64,000 nucleotides of DNA from Herbaspirillum sp. ST 5-3. GTDB taxonomy: Bacteria > Pseudomonadota > Gammaproteobacteria > Burkholderiales > Burkholderiaceae_D. The first letter of the stretch is position 1; every line of letters starts with the position of its first letter. The stretch spans positions 1-64,000 of the forward strand of contig NZ_STGI01000006.1 of NCBI RefSeq assembly GCF_004804275.1. The letters are read 5' to 3'. A program made the translations under genes and the position numbers. Below are positions 28,358 to 38,405 of this stretch, piece after piece. Below the pieces are notes generated by a model. That model saw only the letters and a list, made by a program, of their open reading frames with translations. It did no database searches and was not told the DNA's origin.

Positions 28358-28966
28358 TTATGCTTCGCCTTTCTCGTCTTTGCCGATAATCAGCCTTGTG
28401 TCGCTCAGATACATATGCGGCGGCACTTGCAAGTTATCAGGAGCCGGCTTGTTCTTGAACACGCGACCTGCCAGGTCAAAGGTGGAACCATGGCATGGGC
28501 ACAGGAAGCCGCCCTGCCAGTCTTCCGGCAGCGAAGGCTGTGCGCCCGGCTGCAGCTTGCTGCTCGGGGAGCAGCCGAGATGGGAACAAATACCGACTGC
28601 AACCAGAATTTCCGGCTTGCGGGAGCGATATTCGTTTCGTGCGTATTCCGGCGTAAGGTCTGCCGGATTGCGTTCCGATTTGGGATCGGCAACCTGTGCG
28701 TCGGTCCTCTTCAGTGACTCGACCATTTCCGGCGAGCGCTTCAGAATCCAGACGGGTTTGCCGCGCCACTCAACGGTCTTCATTTCCCCCGGGGCCAAGC
28801 CCGCAATATCAACCTCCACCGGAGCGCCTGCGGCTTTTGCTCGCTCGGACGGCTGGAAGGTGGACACAAAGGCCCCTGCCGTAGCCAATCCGGCCACACC
28901 ACCCGCCGCACACGTAGCGACGAGCAAGCCGCGTCGACCGGAATCGACCTGCTTTTCGTTACTCAT
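28358..28966 (-). CDS. petA: Rieske iron-sulfur protein (bc1 complex)
   Basis: A 202-residue Rieske protein. The N-terminus has a twin-arginine element (SGRRGLLVAT) and one hydrophobic anchor helix, so it is a Tat substrate. The [2Fe-2S] ligands lie in CSHLGC and CPCHGS in the C-terminal half. It oxidises quinol at the Qo site and moves to cytochrome c1. First gene of petABC. TatABC is encoded at 32670-34209. Confidence 0.96.
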   Translation of the reverse strand: MSNEKQVDSGRRGLLVATCAAGGVAGLATAGAFVSTFQPSERAKAAGAPVEVDIAGLAPGEMKTVEWRGKPVWILKRSPEMVESLKRTDAQVADPKSERNPADLTPEYARNEYRSRKPEILVAVGICSHLGCSPSSKLQPGAQPSLPEDWQGGFLCPCHGSTFDLAGRVFKNKPAPDNLQVPPHMYLSDTRLIIGKDEKGEA

Positions 28967-29021
28967 ACCAACCCCAATCAGTGAAAAAACGAAATCTGCG
29001 CGAAACTTCTAGCAACCTTAG

Positions 29022-29050
29022 ATTATAACCGAGCACGGATGCGAATTAAA
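29022..29050 (-). promoter_or_regulatory. Candidate petABC promoter
   Basis: On the minus strand a perfect TATAAT (29022-29027) lies about 55 nt before the petA ATG. The -35 region TTTAAT (29045-29050) at 17 bp is a poor match. The rest of 28967-29240 shows no gene. Confidence 0.45.
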
Positions 29051-29240
29051 GCAAATAGCTTCCTGAGTACACTATTTCCGGGAACTTTTTCGATGCGCCT
29101 GAAGGGGCTCGACCGGAGCAGGTCCGTGCCCCAATTCACAAAAGGGGCTGCGGGTTAGGTGCCTGAGCGGGGAATTGGCAGAAAATGGCTAGAGAAACGC
29201 ACGTTGGGCGAACGCAGGCAGTCTTGCTGCCTATCTCGAT

Positions 29241-29942
29241 CTAATCCGAGCGCGAGTGGCCGAGCTTCAGCAAGCCACGTCGATGCGCTTCGAATACAGC
29301 CTCACCGCGCGAATGCACCGCCAGTTTTCCATAAATATTCTTGATGTGGGTTTGCACCGTGCCGACCGACACCGATAGCAACTTGGCAACCTCGCCATAA
29401 CTATCGCCCTGGGCGATCAAATCGAGAATCGCCGCTTCCCGCTTGGTCAGGCTGGTTGTGTCGCCCGTCGTCGGAAAGGTCGCTGCCTGGGTTTTTTTAC
29501 CGTCGCGGACCTTGGCCAGTACCATGCGAGCAATTGTCGGACTCATCGGCGCGCCGCCATTGCGCAAATCAAGGACAGCACGCGCAATATCCATTTTGCC
29601 GGCATCCTTCAGTACATAGCCGGATGCTCCGGCTTCGATGCATGCCAGCACATTCGCCTCGTCGCTCGACATGGTCACGACCATGATGTCGGTCTGCGGA
29701 TAACGGTGTGTGCATGCATGAATAATTTCAATGCCTGAACCGTCCGGCAGGCCGAGATCAGTCAGCAGTACGTCGGGCTGCGTTGTTTCGAGCCATGCGA
29801 GCGCGGGCTTGACGCTATCGAAGGCAGTCAGCAATTTCAACTCGGGGGCCGATTCAATGGCCAGGCACAATGTCTTTCGCGTTACGGCATCGTCCTCGAC
29901 GACCAAAACGCCGACCGCGTCACGCGATATTTGTTCCAACAT
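29241..29942 (-). CDS. NarL/FixJ-family response regulator
   Basis: A 233-residue regulator. The receiver domain (about 10-125) has acidic residues E16/D17/D18, phospho-acceptor D62 in LLTDLGLPDGSG, the switch Thr in MVVTMSS and Lys in GYVLKDA. A LuxR-type helix-turn-helix (about 165-225) includes LTKREAAILDLIAQGDSYGE and VQTHIKNIYGKL. AGGTGAGGA precedes the ATG. No sensor kinase is adjacent, so its partner and targets are unknown. Confidence 0.9.
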   Translation of the reverse strand: MLEQISRDAVGVLVVEDDAVTRKTLCLAIESAPELKLLTAFDSVKPALAWLETTQPDVLLTDLGLPDGSGIEIIHACTHRYPQTDIMVVTMSSDEANVLACIEAGASGYVLKDAGKMDIARAVLDLRNGGAPMSPTIARMVLAKVRDGKKTQAATFPTTGDTTSLTKREAAILDLIAQGDSYGEVAKLLSVSVGTVQTHIKNIYGKLAVHSRGEAVFEAHRRGLLKLGHSRSD

Positions 29943-30021
29943 ATATATTCCTCACCTGCGGCAATGATACCGCATATAAGGATTTAATTAACTTTCAATG
30001 CGGGCCATATGGATTCCTTGA

Positions 30022-30789
30022 TCAGACCGGATTAAGGATGTCGATGAAACGATGCTCGATGCCGAATTTTTCGGCGAGGTGCGCTCCAAGCGCCTGCACC
30101 CCATATCGCTCGGTCGCATGGTGGCCGCAGGCAAGGTAGGCGACGCCACTCTCCCTTGCGAGATGCACCGTCGGTTCGGAAATTTCACCACTCAGATATG
30201 CCGTCGCGCCGGCGACAATGGCATCGTTCAACAAGTTGTGTGCCGCGCCGGTGCACCATGCGATTCGCCCCAGCGTTTGCTCCGGATTTCCAATCACCAG
30301 CGGCGCTCTGCCCAGGCTCGCTTCAATCATGCGCGCCAGGTCACCTATCGTCTTGACTTGGGAATCAGTTGGCGTGCCGAGCCAGCCAAGATCGTTTTCC
30401 CCAAACCGACCATCCGCAATCAAGCCCAGTTGCTGGCCCAACTGCGCGTTATTGCCAAGTTCCGGATGCATATCAAGCGGCAAGTGATAGGCAAACAGAT
30501 TAATGTCGTGGGTCAGCAGCAAGCGCAAGCGCTTCTGTTTCGGTCCGATAATCCGCGGATCCTCACCACGCCAGAAATAGCCGTGATGCACCAGGATCGC
30601 ATCCGCATCCGCCGCCACCGCAGCCTCAATCAGGGCTAAACTTGCGGTCACTCCGGTGACCACTTTTTTTATTTGCGGGCGGCCTTCGACTTGCAGTCCG
30701 TTTGGGCAATAGTCGCGAAAACGAGTAATATCAAGGGCTTGGTCTAGATATTTTGCAAAGCTGTCCCTATTTATTGATACTTGGTTCAT
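30022..30789 (-). CDS. Nif3-like dinuclear metal-centre protein (YbgI family)
   Basis: A 255-residue NIF3/DUF34 protein of the toroidal hexamer family. Metal-binding segments are ILVHHGYFW (first His pair), the histidine in [20 protein letters not shown], and the C-terminal GHHATERYG. Family enzymes bind two divalent metals; some are annotated as type 2 GTP cyclohydrolase I, which is not secure. AAGGGT precedes the ATG at 30789. Its start is only 12 bp from the start of the divergent protease gene. Confidence 0.88.
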   Translation of the reverse strand: MNQVSINRDSFAKYLDQALDITRFRDYCPNGLQVEGRPQIKKVVTGVTASLALIEAAVAADADAILVHHGYFWRGEDPRIIGPKQKRLRLLLTHDINLFAYHLPLDMHPELGNNAQLGQQLGLIADGRFGENDLGWLGTPTDSQVKTIGDLARMIEASLGRAPLVIGNPEQTLGRIAWCTGAAHNLLNDAIVAGATAYLSGEISEPTVHLARESGVAYLACGHHATERYGVQALGAHLAEKFGIEHRFIDILNPV

Positions 30790-30801
30790 TTTTACCCTTT
30801 T

Positions 30802-31968
30802 ATGCGACGTCTCTGGCTGTTGTTTGCGCAAACCGTAACCGTTGGTTTGGCGATTTGGTTCATTGTAGCGAGCTTGAGGCCGGAATGGGCCGGCAGCCTG
30901 ACAGGCCGCGCCGGGGCTGCTCATTCGACGTCATCGTCGGTGCCGATGATAGAAGCACCTGCGAATGCAACGCCGGCACAAGGCTCCTATCGCGATGCGG
31001 CAAAGCGCGCCATGCCCGCGGTGGTGAATATTTTTACCACCAAAGGCGCACGCGAACCGAAGACGCCGTTCATGGACGACCCGCTGTTTCGGCGTTTCTT
31101 TGGTGATCAACAGGAAGACAGGCAATTCAGCCTCGGCTCCGGCGTGGTCGTCAGTCCGCAAGGTTATGTATTGACCAATAACCACGTGATCGAAACCGCC
31201 GATGAGATTGAAGTTGCGCTGGCCGATGGCCGCAAAGCGGTCGCCAAGGTAGTGGGCGCCGATCCCGAGACCGATCTGGCGGTCGTGAAAATCAATTTGC
31301 AGAACCTGCCTGCAATTGTGCTGGGGCATGCTGATCAGGCCAAGGTTGGCGACGTCGTGCTTGCTATCGGCAATCCGTTTGGCGTCGGCCAGACGGTCAC
31401 CATGGGGATCATCTCGGCATTGGGCCGCAATCATCTCGGCATCAACACCTTTGAAAACTTCATTCAGACAGATGCGGCGATCAATCCAGGCAATTCCGGC
31501 GGTGCGCTTATCGACGTCAACGGTAATCTGCTTGGCATCAACACCGCAATCTATTCGCGCAGCGGTGGATCGCTCGGTATTGGATTTGCAATTCCGGTGA
31601 CGACGATCAAGACCGTGATGGAATCGATCATCAACACAGGTCAGGTGGTCCGCGGTTGGATCGGCGTCGAGCCGCAAGACATCACACCGGAATTGGCGGA
31701 AAGCTTCGGCCTCAGTAAAAAATCCGGCGCCATCATTGCAGGCGTATTGAAGGGAGGCCCGGCCGACAAGGCAGGAATCAAGCCGGGCGATATTCTGATG
31801 GAGGTGGAAGGCAAGCCAGTCACCGATACGACCGACATGCTGAATCTGATCGCACAACTGACACCAGGCCACAGGGCAAAGATGACGGTACTGCGAAAGA
31901 GCCAGGAATCGACAATCGACGTGATTGTCGGCACGCGGCCAAAGCCGCGGCGCGAAGAGCAAGAATAA
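30802..31968 (+). CDS. DegS-like periplasmic serine protease (HtrA family)
   Basis: A 388-residue S1C protease. One N-terminal transmembrane helix (about 3-25) anchors it to the inner membrane. The protease domain has His in [12 protein letters not shown], Asp in ETDLAVVKI and Ser in [12 protein letters not shown] single PDZ domain (about 285-375, with [21 protein letters not shown]) follows. One PDZ and a membrane anchor point to DegS/AlgW instead of DegP/MucD, which have two PDZ domains. No rseA is in the window. The ATG at 30802 has a weak ribosome site. Confidence 0.87.
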   Translation: MRRLWLLFAQTVTVGLAIWFIVASLRPEWAGSLTGRAGAAHSTSSSVPMIEAPANATPAQGSYRDAAKRAMPAVVNIFTTKGAREPKTPFMDDPLFRRFFGDQQEDRQFSLGSGVVVSPQGYVLTNNHVIETADEIEVALADGRKAVAKVVGADPETDLAVVKINLQNLPAIVLGHADQAKVGDVVLAIGNPFGVGQTVTMGIISALGRNHLGINTFENFIQTDAAINPGNSGGALIDVNGNLLGINTAIYSRSGGSLGIGFAIPVTTIKTVMESIINTGQVVRGWIGVEPQDITPELAESFGLSKKSGAIIAGVLKGGPADKAGIKPGDILMEVEGKPVTDTTDMLNLIAQLTPGHRAKMTVLRKSQESTIDVIVGTRPKPRREEQE

Positions 31969-31993
31969 GGCGACTGGAAGGACGAGGCCGGCC

Positions 31994-32665
31994 ATGCATA
32001 TTCGCGACCTGATCCAGTTTCTGGCAGAACTATCGGAAAACAATAACCGCGCGTGGTTTGTGATGAACAAGCCTCGCTACGATATCCTGCGACTGGAGTT
32101 CCTAGAACTGGTGACGAAGCTGATCGCCGATATAAGCAAATTCGACCCGGAAGTCGCCCACTGCAATCCGAGAAAGGCGCTGTTCCGCATCAATCGCGAC
32201 ATGCGCTTTTCCCGCGACAAGAGTCCGTACAAGACCACGTTTTCAGCGGCGATCACAGCCAGCGGACTGAAAAAGCCGAGCCAGGGCGGCGGGCCAGCCT
32301 ACTATTTCCATATCGATGCAAACGGTGTCTTGCTGATTGCAGGCGGCGAATACATGCCGCCGCCGGATCGGCTGAAGACGATTCGCGAGCATGTGATCGC
32401 GGATGCCACCGGATTCGGCAAGGTGCTCAAGAACAGGAAGTTGAAAGAACGCTTCGGCGACTTGCAGGACGAGGGCAAGTTGAAGCGTCCACCGAAAGGT
32501 TTCGACATCGATGCGCCACACATCGAATACATCAAGCTGAAGAGCTTCATCGTCTGGAACGAGACGAGCTTGAAGAAGAAGGTTCCGACCGATATCGAAA
32601 AGGAATTGGTCAGCGGGTTCAAAGACGCCTATCCGCTCATCACCTGGCTGCGCCAGGCAACGTGA
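31994..32665 (+). CDS. DUF2461 family protein
   Basis: A 223-residue protein of the DUF2461/TIGR02453 family. Recognisable parts are an N-terminal FLAELSENNNRAWFVMNKPRY, FRINRDMRFSRDKSPYKT and YYFHIDANGVLLIAGGEYMP. The function is unknown. GAGG lies about 7 nt before the ATG at 31994. Its stop and the tatC stop sit in one 10-bp palindrome with a 4-bp gap between the genes. Confidence 0.88.
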   Translation: MHIRDLIQFLAELSENNNRAWFVMNKPRYDILRLEFLELVTKLIADISKFDPEVAHCNPRKALFRINRDMRFSRDKSPYKTTFSAAITASGLKKPSQGGGPAYYFHIDANGVLLIAGGEYMPPPDRLKTIREHVIADATGFGKVLKNRKLKERFGDLQDEGKLKRPPKGFDIDAPHIEYIKLKSFIVWNETSLKKKVPTDIEKELVSGFKDAYPLITWLRQAT

Positions 32666-32669
32666 CGCG

Positions 32670-33440
32670 TCAGGCAGTCTCTTCTTCCGTCTCTTCCGGT
32701 GCTTCGGTCGCCTTTGCAAACATCGGGGCGACGATCAAACCAACTTCGAACAGAAGACACAGTGGCACTGCCAGCAATAACTGGCTCATGATATCCGGCG
32801 GTGTAATCACTGCTGCGATCACAAACGCGGCGACGATCACATACGGCCGGATCTGCTTGAGTTTTTCCACGGTGATCAGTCCCATGCGAACAAGAACAAT
32901 CACCACGATCGGGACTTCGAATGTAACGCCAAAGGCAATGAACAAGGTCATCACGAAACCGAAATAACTTTCGATATCCGGTGCAACCGTGATCGACTTG
33001 GGCGCGAATTCGTTGATGAATTTGAAAATTACACCGAACACGAAGAAATAGCAGAACGCGACGCCGGCCACAAACAAAAGCGAGGACGACACGACCAAGG
33101 GCGCGACCAGTTTCTTTTCATGCGCATAAAGCCCCGGGGCGATGAAAGCCCATGCCTGATATAACACCACGGGCAGTGCAATCACGAATGCCACCAGCAG
33201 GGTGACCTTGACGGGGATCAGGAATGGCGTGATCACCCCGGTTGCGATCATCTTGCTGCCGACCGGCAGGGCCGACATCATCGGCAGCGCGAGGAAGTCG
33301 TAGATCTTCCCGGCCCATGGCATCAGGCCCAAGAAGACCACAATGATCGCCGCCGAGGCTTTCATCACGCGATTGCGCAATTCCACCAGATGCGAGATGA
33401 AGGTATCACCTGCAGCCGTTGAGTCTTGTTCGTCGATCAT
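32670..33440 (-). CDS. tatC: Sec-independent translocase TatC
   Basis: A 256-residue protein with six transmembrane helices, the receptor for twin-arginine signals. The N-terminal cytoplasmic segment carries FISHLVELRNRV, and FVIALPVVLYQAWAFIAPGLYAHEKK is the conserved loop/helix pair. Its ATG immediately follows the tatB stop. Last gene of the 17-kb minus-strand run. The Rieske protein in this window is an expected substrate. Confidence 0.97.
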   Translation of the reverse strand: MIDEQDSTAAGDTFISHLVELRNRVMKASAAIIVVFLGLMPWAGKIYDFLALPMMSALPVGSKMIATGVITPFLIPVKVTLLVAFVIALPVVLYQAWAFIAPGLYAHEKKLVAPLVVSSSLLFVAGVAFCYFFVFGVIFKFINEFAPKSITVAPDIESYFGFVMTLFIAFGVTFEVPIVVIVLVRMGLITVEKLKQIRPYVIVAAFVIAAVITPPDIMSQLLLAVPLCLLFEVGLIVAPMFAKATEAPEETEEETA

Positions 33441-33929
33441 TTAGTGAAAGGAAACGGGTGATTTGCGAGCTGCGCTGGCAGGACGGTACTTGGCAACTCG
33501 CGCAGCACCGGAAATCACATGGGTTTTCCGGCCGCTTTGCTTTTTGTACCAGGCAGGAATGGCCGAGGTGCGAGAGAGCTTCTTCTTGCGGAAGTCCTTC
33601 GCCTTCAATGTCATTTGATCAGCAGTCGGCGGGGTATCGAGCAAGGGATTGGACAAGGCCGTATGCACCTCGGTTTCGATTTCCGAGATGTTCTTCGCAA
33701 TGCTCTGTTCGACATTGCTGGCGGCTTCCTGCATGTCCTTGTGCACCTTGCGCAGTTCTTCCAGCTCGATCTCGCGGCTGACTTCCGATTTGACCTCGTT
33801 GATATAGCGTTGGGCGCGGCCGAACAAAGTGCCGGCCATGCGCGCCACCTTCGGCAACCTTTCGGGGCCGACGACGACCAGCGCAACGACGCCGATCAAC
33901 GCGAGTTTGGACAATCCGAGATCTATCAT
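33441..33929 (-). CDS. tatB: Sec-independent translocase TatB
   Basis: A 162-residue protein with one N-terminal transmembrane helix (about 5-20), the hinge VVGPERLPKVAR, and a long amphipathic and charged helix (about 30-95). The C-terminus is basic. It forms the receptor complex with TatC, whose start abuts its stop. Confidence 0.95.
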   Translation of the reverse strand: MIDLGLSKLALIGVVALVVVGPERLPKVARMAGTLFGRAQRYINEVKSEVSREIELEELRKVHKDMQEAASNVEQSIAKNISEIETEVHTALSNPLLDTPPTADQMTLKAKDFRKKKLSRTSAIPAWYKKQSGRKTHVISGAARVAKYRPASAARKSPVSFH

Positions 33930-34002
33930 TATGGGAAATTTGCAAGGGAAAAGACCATCTTGCGCAGCGACGCGCTATGGGCACTCCCCAAGGATATGTC
34001 GA

Positions 34003-34209
34003 TCAGCTCTTTTTCTCTTTTGCCTCGACGTCGATCGTCGCCTTCTCGACAGAAGCAGAGGATTTCTCTTCCTCGCCTTTGATGCCATCTTTGAAGCCCT
34101 TGACGGCTTTGCCGAGGTCTGAACCGATATTGCCGAGCTTTTTGGTGCCGAAAATCAGCATGACGACAATCAGCACAATCAGCCAGTGCCAAATGCTAAA
34201 TGAACCCAT
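34003..34209 (-). CDS. tatA: Sec-independent translocase TatA
   Basis: A 68-residue protein with an N-terminal transmembrane helix ([14 protein letters not shown]), the FGTKKL hinge and amphipathic helix [13 protein letters not shown], followed by an acidic/basic tail. It forms the translocation pore with TatBC. Confidence 0.95.
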   Translation of the reverse strand: MGSFSIWHWLIVLIVVMLIFGTKKLGNIGSDLGKAVKGFKDGIKGEEEKSSASVEKATIDVEAKEKKS

Positions 34210-34254
34210 TACTTTCTCCTAAGCAGGCGTAACCGCCCTGTAAAACAATTCAGA

Positions 34255-34626
34255 TTAGCGTTGACCGCGCCATGGCCGGGGTCCGCCAATCACATGCAAA
34301 TGCAGATGGTACACCTCTTGACCGCCATCCGGTCCGGTATTGAACAGCAACTTGAACCCGCCGCTGCCGCCATCCTTTTCCCCCGCGACGTAGCCACAGC
34401 CCTGCTCCTTTGCAAGCTGAGGCGCCAAAAGCATCATCTTGCTCAGCAAGCCGGCATGGCTTTCGTCGCAATCCGCTAGCGTGGCAACATGCTGTTTTGG
34501 TACGATTAAAAAGTGTACCGGCGCAGCAGGATTGATGTCGTGAAACGCGATGAGATCATCGTCCTCGAAAATAGTTCTCGACGGAATCTGTTTCGCCGCG
34601 ATTTTACAGAAAATGCAGTCAGTCAT
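34255..34626 (-). CDS. HIT-family purine nucleoside phosphoramidase (HinT type)
   Basis: A 123-residue histidine-triad protein. N-terminal DCIFCKIAAKQIPS carries the CxxC of this branch, FLIVPKQHVATL is the central strand, and HLHLHVIGG (about 109-117) is the catalytic triad. HinT enzymes hydrolyse AMP-linked phosphoramidates. It lies between hisE and tatA in the same orientation. Confidence 0.93.
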   Translation of the reverse strand: MTDCIFCKIAAKQIPSRTIFEDDDLIAFHDINPAAPVHFLIVPKQHVATLADCDESHAGLLSKMMLLAPQLAKEQGCGYVAGEKDGGSGGFKLLFNTGPDGGQEVYHLHLHVIGGPRPWRGQR

Positions 34627-34692
34627 GAATGATCCGTATCTTTGATTCTCAAAAGAAATGCTGGTTCCGCCCGTTTCTTTCTGGTTTCGCGC

Positions 34693-35028
34693 CTATTTGC
34701 GGCTTGCCTTTTCGTCAATGCCTGAAATGCCTTCACGACGGGCAAGCTCATCCAGCACATCCTGTGGCGTCAAATTGAATTGCGCGAGCATGATCATCGA
34801 ATGAAACCAGAGGTCGGCGCATTCATATAACACTTTTGCCTTGTCGCCGCCGGCGCGCACATCCTTGGCTGCCATGACAGTTTCCGTCGCTTCTTCGCCG
34901 ATTTTCTTCAAGATGGCGTCGTCCCCTTTGGAAAACAAGCGTGCGACGTAGGACGTGTCAGGATTTCCGCCATTGGCTGGCTTGCGCGACTCGATGACGG
35001 CAGCCAGGCGTTTCAAGGTATCAGTCAT
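34693..35028 (-). CDS. hisE: Phosphoribosyl-ATP pyrophosphatase
   Basis: A 111-residue MazG-like helical enzyme that releases pyrophosphate from phosphoribosyl-ATP, histidine step 2. It shows [30 protein letters not shown], cut here into helix 1 and the EExxE metal-binding helix, and [14 protein letters not shown] with ExxD. The ATG at 35028 fits the family; AGGAG is 12 nt upstream. It is separate from hisI, not fused as in enterics. Confidence 0.94.
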   Translation of the reverse strand: MTDTLKRLAAVIESRKPANGGNPDTSYVARLFSKGDDAILKKIGEEATETVMAAKDVRAGGDKAKVLYECADLWFHSMIMLAQFNLTPQDVLDELARREGISGIDEKASRK

Positions 35029-35114
35029 TATGTTGGGCGGCTCCTGTCCGCTTCGCCTTTCGAATTCCATACCGACGATGGGGGACGAATCCACTTTTCG
35101 GCATTGCAAAGATG

Positions 35115-35516
35115 CTACTTGTAAATGCTTTCCGGGTCCTTCAATACGGGCTCGGTTGCTTGCCACTCACCACCCGCGCCGCCATCGAATTTCTGGAAAA
35201 AGCAGGAATGCCTTCCGGTATGGCATGCGATGCCACCGGTCTGTTCCACTTTCAAAAGCACCACGTCCTCGTCACAGTCGAGGCGGATTTCGTGCACTTT
35301 CTGGATATGGCCCGATTCCTCGCCCTTGTGCCACAGCTTCTTGCGCGACCGGCTCCAGTACACTGCCTCGCCCAGTTCAACCGTCTTCTGAAGTGCTTCG
35401 CGATTCATCCATGCAAACATCAACACTTCGTTGGACCCGACTTCCTGCGCGATGACGGGAACGAGGCCGTGCTCGTCCCATTTCACCTTGTTCAACCATT
35501 TGGCGTTGGCGCTCAT
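35115..35516 (-). CDS. hisI: Phosphoribosyl-AMP cyclohydrolase
   Basis: A 133-residue zinc- and magnesium-dependent enzyme for histidine step 3. Motifs: [24 protein letters not shown] with the Mg-binding aspartates, and [10 protein letters not shown] with zinc cysteines. Its start overlaps the hisF stop by 4 bp (ATGA). Confidence 0.95.
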   Translation of the reverse strand: MSANAKWLNKVKWDEHGLVPVIAQEVGSNEVLMFAWMNREALQKTVELGEAVYWSRSRKKLWHKGEESGHIQKVHEIRLDCDEDVVLLKVEQTGGIACHTGRHSCFFQKFDGGAGGEWQATEPVLKDPESIYK

Positions 35517-36277
35517 GCAAGCCTCATCGGGATACCCTGTTCGGCCATGAAGCGCTTGGCTTCCTGCACCGTATGCTCTCCATAATGGAAAATGCTCGCT
35601 GCCAGCACGGCATCGGCGCGTCCGAGCTTGATTCCGTCGGCCAGATCCTGCAGTCCACCGACACCACCGGAAGCAATGACCGGAACCGACACAGCATCGG
35701 AAACGGCACGCGTCAGCGCGAGATCAAAGCCGCTCTTGGTGCCGTCGCGATCCATGCTGGTCAACAGCAACTCGCCGGCGCCAAGGCTTTCCATCTTCTT
35801 TGCCCATTCGACCACGTCAAGTCCGGTCGGCTTGCGTCCGCCATGGGTGAAGACTTCCCATTTGTTGTCGCCGGACTTCTTGGCGTCGATCGCGACCACG
35901 ATGCATTGCGAGCCGTACTTGTGCGAGGCGTCCTGCACGATTTGCGGGTTGGCCACTGCGGCACTGTTGATGCTGATCTTGTCGGCACCAGCGTTGAGCA
36001 GGCGCCGCACATCCTCTACCGTGCGAACGCCGCCACCGACGGTCAGCGGGATGAATACCTGAGAGGCCACCGCTTCGATGATATGCAGGATCAGATCACG
36101 GCCATCCGAGGTAGCGGTGATGTCGAGGAAGGTGAGTTCGTCGGCTCCCTGCTCGTCGTAGCGACGCGCAATTTCTACCGGATCGCCGGCATCGCGCAGT
36201 TCGACGAAATTGACACCCTTGACCACGCGACCGGCGGTCACGTCGAGGCAAGGAATGATACGTTTTGCGAGGGTCAT
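35513..36277 (-). CDS. hisF: Imidazole glycerol phosphate synthase cyclase subunit
   Basis: A 254-residue TIM-barrel subunit that uses ammonia from HisH to form imidazole glycerol phosphate and AICAR. It has [18 protein letters not shown] with the catalytic Asp, [21 protein letters not shown] and VIASGGVGG. Start ATG at 36277 is two bases after the hisA stop region; a much longer upstream frame is only overlap with hisA. Confidence 0.96.
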   Translation of the reverse strand: MTLAKRIIPCLDVTAGRVVKGVNFVELRDAGDPVEIARRYDEQGADELTFLDITATSDGRDLILHIIEAVASQVFIPLTVGGGVRTVEDVRRLLNAGADKISINSAAVANPQIVQDASHKYGSQCIVVAIDAKKSGDNKWEVFTHGGRKPTGLDVVEWAKKMESLGAGELLLTSMDRDGTKSGFDLALTRAVSDAVSVPVIASGGVGGLQDLADGIKLGRADAVLAASIFHYGEHTVQEAKRFMAEQGIPMRLA

Positions 36278-36279
36278 GC

Positions 36280-37065
36280 TTACTCTTCTTCCGCCTCTTC
36301 CAGGCCGCTCAGTTCGTCGGCGCGGACCTGTGCCGAGCGCAGATCGAGCGTGCCTTCGTAAATCGAGCGGCCGCATATCACGCCTTCGATGCCCTCGTCC
36401 TGCACCGCGCACAGTGCTTCCACGTCCTTGATGTTGTGCACGCCGCCGGAGGCAATGACCGGAATGGTCATGCTTCGCGCCAGTTTCACGGTTGCATCGA
36501 TATTCACCCCACCCATCATGCCGTCGCGGCCAATGTCGGTATAGACGATCGCTTCGCAACCATAGTCTTCGAACTTCTTCGCAAGATCGATGACTTCGTG
36601 GCCGGACAATTTGCTCCAGCCGTCGGTGGCAACCTTGCCATCCTTGGCATCTAGACCGACGATAATCTGCCCGGGGAATGCGCTGCATGCGTCATGCAGA
36701 AAGCCGGGATTCTTGACCGCTGCGGTGCCGATGATGATGTAGGACAGGCCGTCGTCCAGGTAGCGCTCGATGGTGTCGAGATCGCGAATGCCGCCACCCA
36801 GCTGGACAGGTATTTCATCGGTATCGTTTTCCAGAGCAAAACTGCGCACGGCCTGGATAATCGATTTGACCGCCGCTTCGTTCTTCGGCTTGCCGGCAAA
36901 AGCGCCGTTCAAATCCACCAGATGCAGTCGTCGAGCGCCCTGGGCCAGCCAATGTCGCGCCATCTGGGCGGGGTCATCGGAAAACACGGTGGCTTGGTCC
37001 ATATCGCCTTGTTTCAGGCGCACGCAATGACCGTCCTTGAGGTCGATAGCAGGTATGAGCAGCAT
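36280..37065 (-). CDS. hisA: ProFAR isomerase (HisA)
   Basis: A 261-residue TIM barrel that isomerises the phosphoribosyl-formimino intermediate, histidine step 4. It shows [14 protein letters not shown] with the catalytic Asp, [20 protein letters not shown] with the second Asp, and VIASGGVHN. The C-terminus extends a few acidic residues past the family core. Confidence 0.96.
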   Translation of the reverse strand: MLLIPAIDLKDGHCVRLKQGDMDQATVFSDDPAQMARHWLAQGARRLHLVDLNGAFAGKPKNEAAVKSIIQAVRSFALENDTDEIPVQLGGGIRDLDTIERYLDDGLSYIIIGTAAVKNPGFLHDACSAFPGQIIVGLDAKDGKVATDGWSKLSGHEVIDLAKKFEDYGCEAIVYTDIGRDGMMGGVNIDATVKLARSMTIPVIASGGVHNIKDVEALCAVQDEGIEGVICGRSIYEGTLDLRSAQVRADELSGLEEAEEE

Positions 37066-37116
37066 GGCTACATTCAGGATGGATTGAGGTTAATTAAGGT
37101 TGCCGAACAACAACGA

Positions 37117-37755
37117 CTACGGATTCCAGTGAACAAAATTCTTGTACAACTGCAAACCCGCAGTTGCGCTCTTTTCCGGATGAAACTGGGTAGCGAAAAT
37201 ATTGTCTTTTGCAACAGCGCACGCGAATGGCGCGCCATAGGTGGTCTCGCCCGCCACATGCTTGCGCTCGGCGGGCACGGCGTAATAGCTGTGCACGAAA
37301 TAAAAGTAGCTGTTATCGGCAATGCCATTCCACAGCGGATGGGACAATGTTTGTTGCACACGGTTCCAGCCCATCTGCGGCACCTTGAAGCGTGATCCGT
37401 CTTCCTGAAGCAAGCCGTCAAGCTGGAAACGCACTACCTTGCCGGGCAACAAACCGATGCCTGGCGTATCACCCTCTTCGCTCCAATCAAACAGCAACTG
37501 TTCGCCGACGCATACGCCAAGCAAGGGCTTGGTGCGCGTCGACTCGACAACCGCCTCCTGCAAGCCCGATTCGCGCAGGCAGCGCATGCAATCCGGCATG
37601 GCGCCTTGCCCCGGAAGGACAAGACGATCCGCCGATTTGATATCCGTGAGTTCGCCGGAGATGCGCACATCCGCCTCCGGGGCAACATGGCGTAGCGCTT
37701 GCGCCACCGAGCGCAAGTTGCCCATGCCGTAATCAACAACAACGATCTTGTTCAT
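37117..37755 (-). CDS. hisH: Imidazole glycerol phosphate synthase glutaminase subunit
   Basis: A 212-residue class I amidotransferase. It has [12 protein letters not shown] at the N-terminus, the nucleophile Cys in [11 protein letters not shown] (about residue 81), and His and Glu in ATQFHPEKS. It supplies ammonia to HisF. Confidence 0.96.
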   Translation of the reverse strand: MNKIVVVDYGMGNLRSVAQALRHVAPEADVRISGELTDIKSADRLVLPGQGAMPDCMRCLRESGLQEAVVESTRTKPLLGVCVGEQLLFDWSEEGDTPGIGLLPGKVVRFQLDGLLQEDGSRFKVPQMGWNRVQQTLSHPLWNGIADNSYFYFVHSYYAVPAERKHVAGETTYGAPFACAVAKDNIFATQFHPEKSATAGLQLYKNFVHWNP

Positions 37756-37793
37756 GTCAAAAAATGAAAGCGCAACGCCAGCGGCGCGACGTT

Positions 37794-38390
37794 TTACAGG
37801 CTGCCTTTCGTCGAAGGAATCGTTCCCGCCGCACGCGGATCAAGCTCGGCAGCCATGCGCAGTGCGCGGCCGAACGCCTTGAACACGGTTTCGCACTGAT
37901 GGTGCGCGTTTTCTCCGCGCAGGTTATCGATGTGCAACGTAACCAGCGCGTGGTTGACGAATCCCTGGAAAAACTCGTGTGTGAGATCGACATCGAATGC
38001 GCCGATCATCGCGCGCTTGAATGGCACATGGAACTCCAGTCCCGGGCGGCCGGAGAAATCGACCACGACGCGCGACAGTGCTTCGTCGAGCGGCACATAA
38101 GCATGGCCGTAACGGCGAATGCCTTTCTTGTCGCCGATGGCCTTGGCAAAGGCTTGACCAAGCGTAATCCCGACGTCTTCCACCGTGTGATGCGCGTCGA
38201 TATGCAGATCGCCCTTGGCTTCGATGTCGAGGTCGATCAGACCATGCCGTGCAATCTGATCGAGCATATGGTCGAGGAATGGCACACCGGTGTTCAGCTT
38301 TTGCTGGCCGGTGCCGTCGAGATTGATCGCGACGCGGATCTGCGTCTCGTTGGTATTGCGGGTGACCTCTGCAACGCGTGGCGTGGGCAT
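37794..38390 (-). CDS. hisB: Imidazoleglycerol-phosphate dehydratase
   Basis: A 198-residue monofunctional dehydratase, histidine step 6. Two metal-binding repeats are present, [11 protein letters not shown] and [14 protein letters not shown], and [17 protein letters not shown] lies near the N-terminus. It lacks the phosphatase domain of enterics, so histidinol-phosphate phosphatase must be elsewhere. Confidence 0.96.
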   Translation of the reverse strand: MPTPRVAEVTRNTNETQIRVAINLDGTGQQKLNTGVPFLDHMLDQIARHGLIDLDIEAKGDLHIDAHHTVEDVGITLGQAFAKAIGDKKGIRRYGHAYVPLDEALSRVVVDFSGRPGLEFHVPFKRAMIGAFDVDLTHEFFQGFVNHALVTLHIDNLRGENAHHQCETVFKAFGRALRMAAELDPRAAGTIPSTKGSL

Positions 38391-38405
38391 GTTAAGTGGA
38401 TGCGA

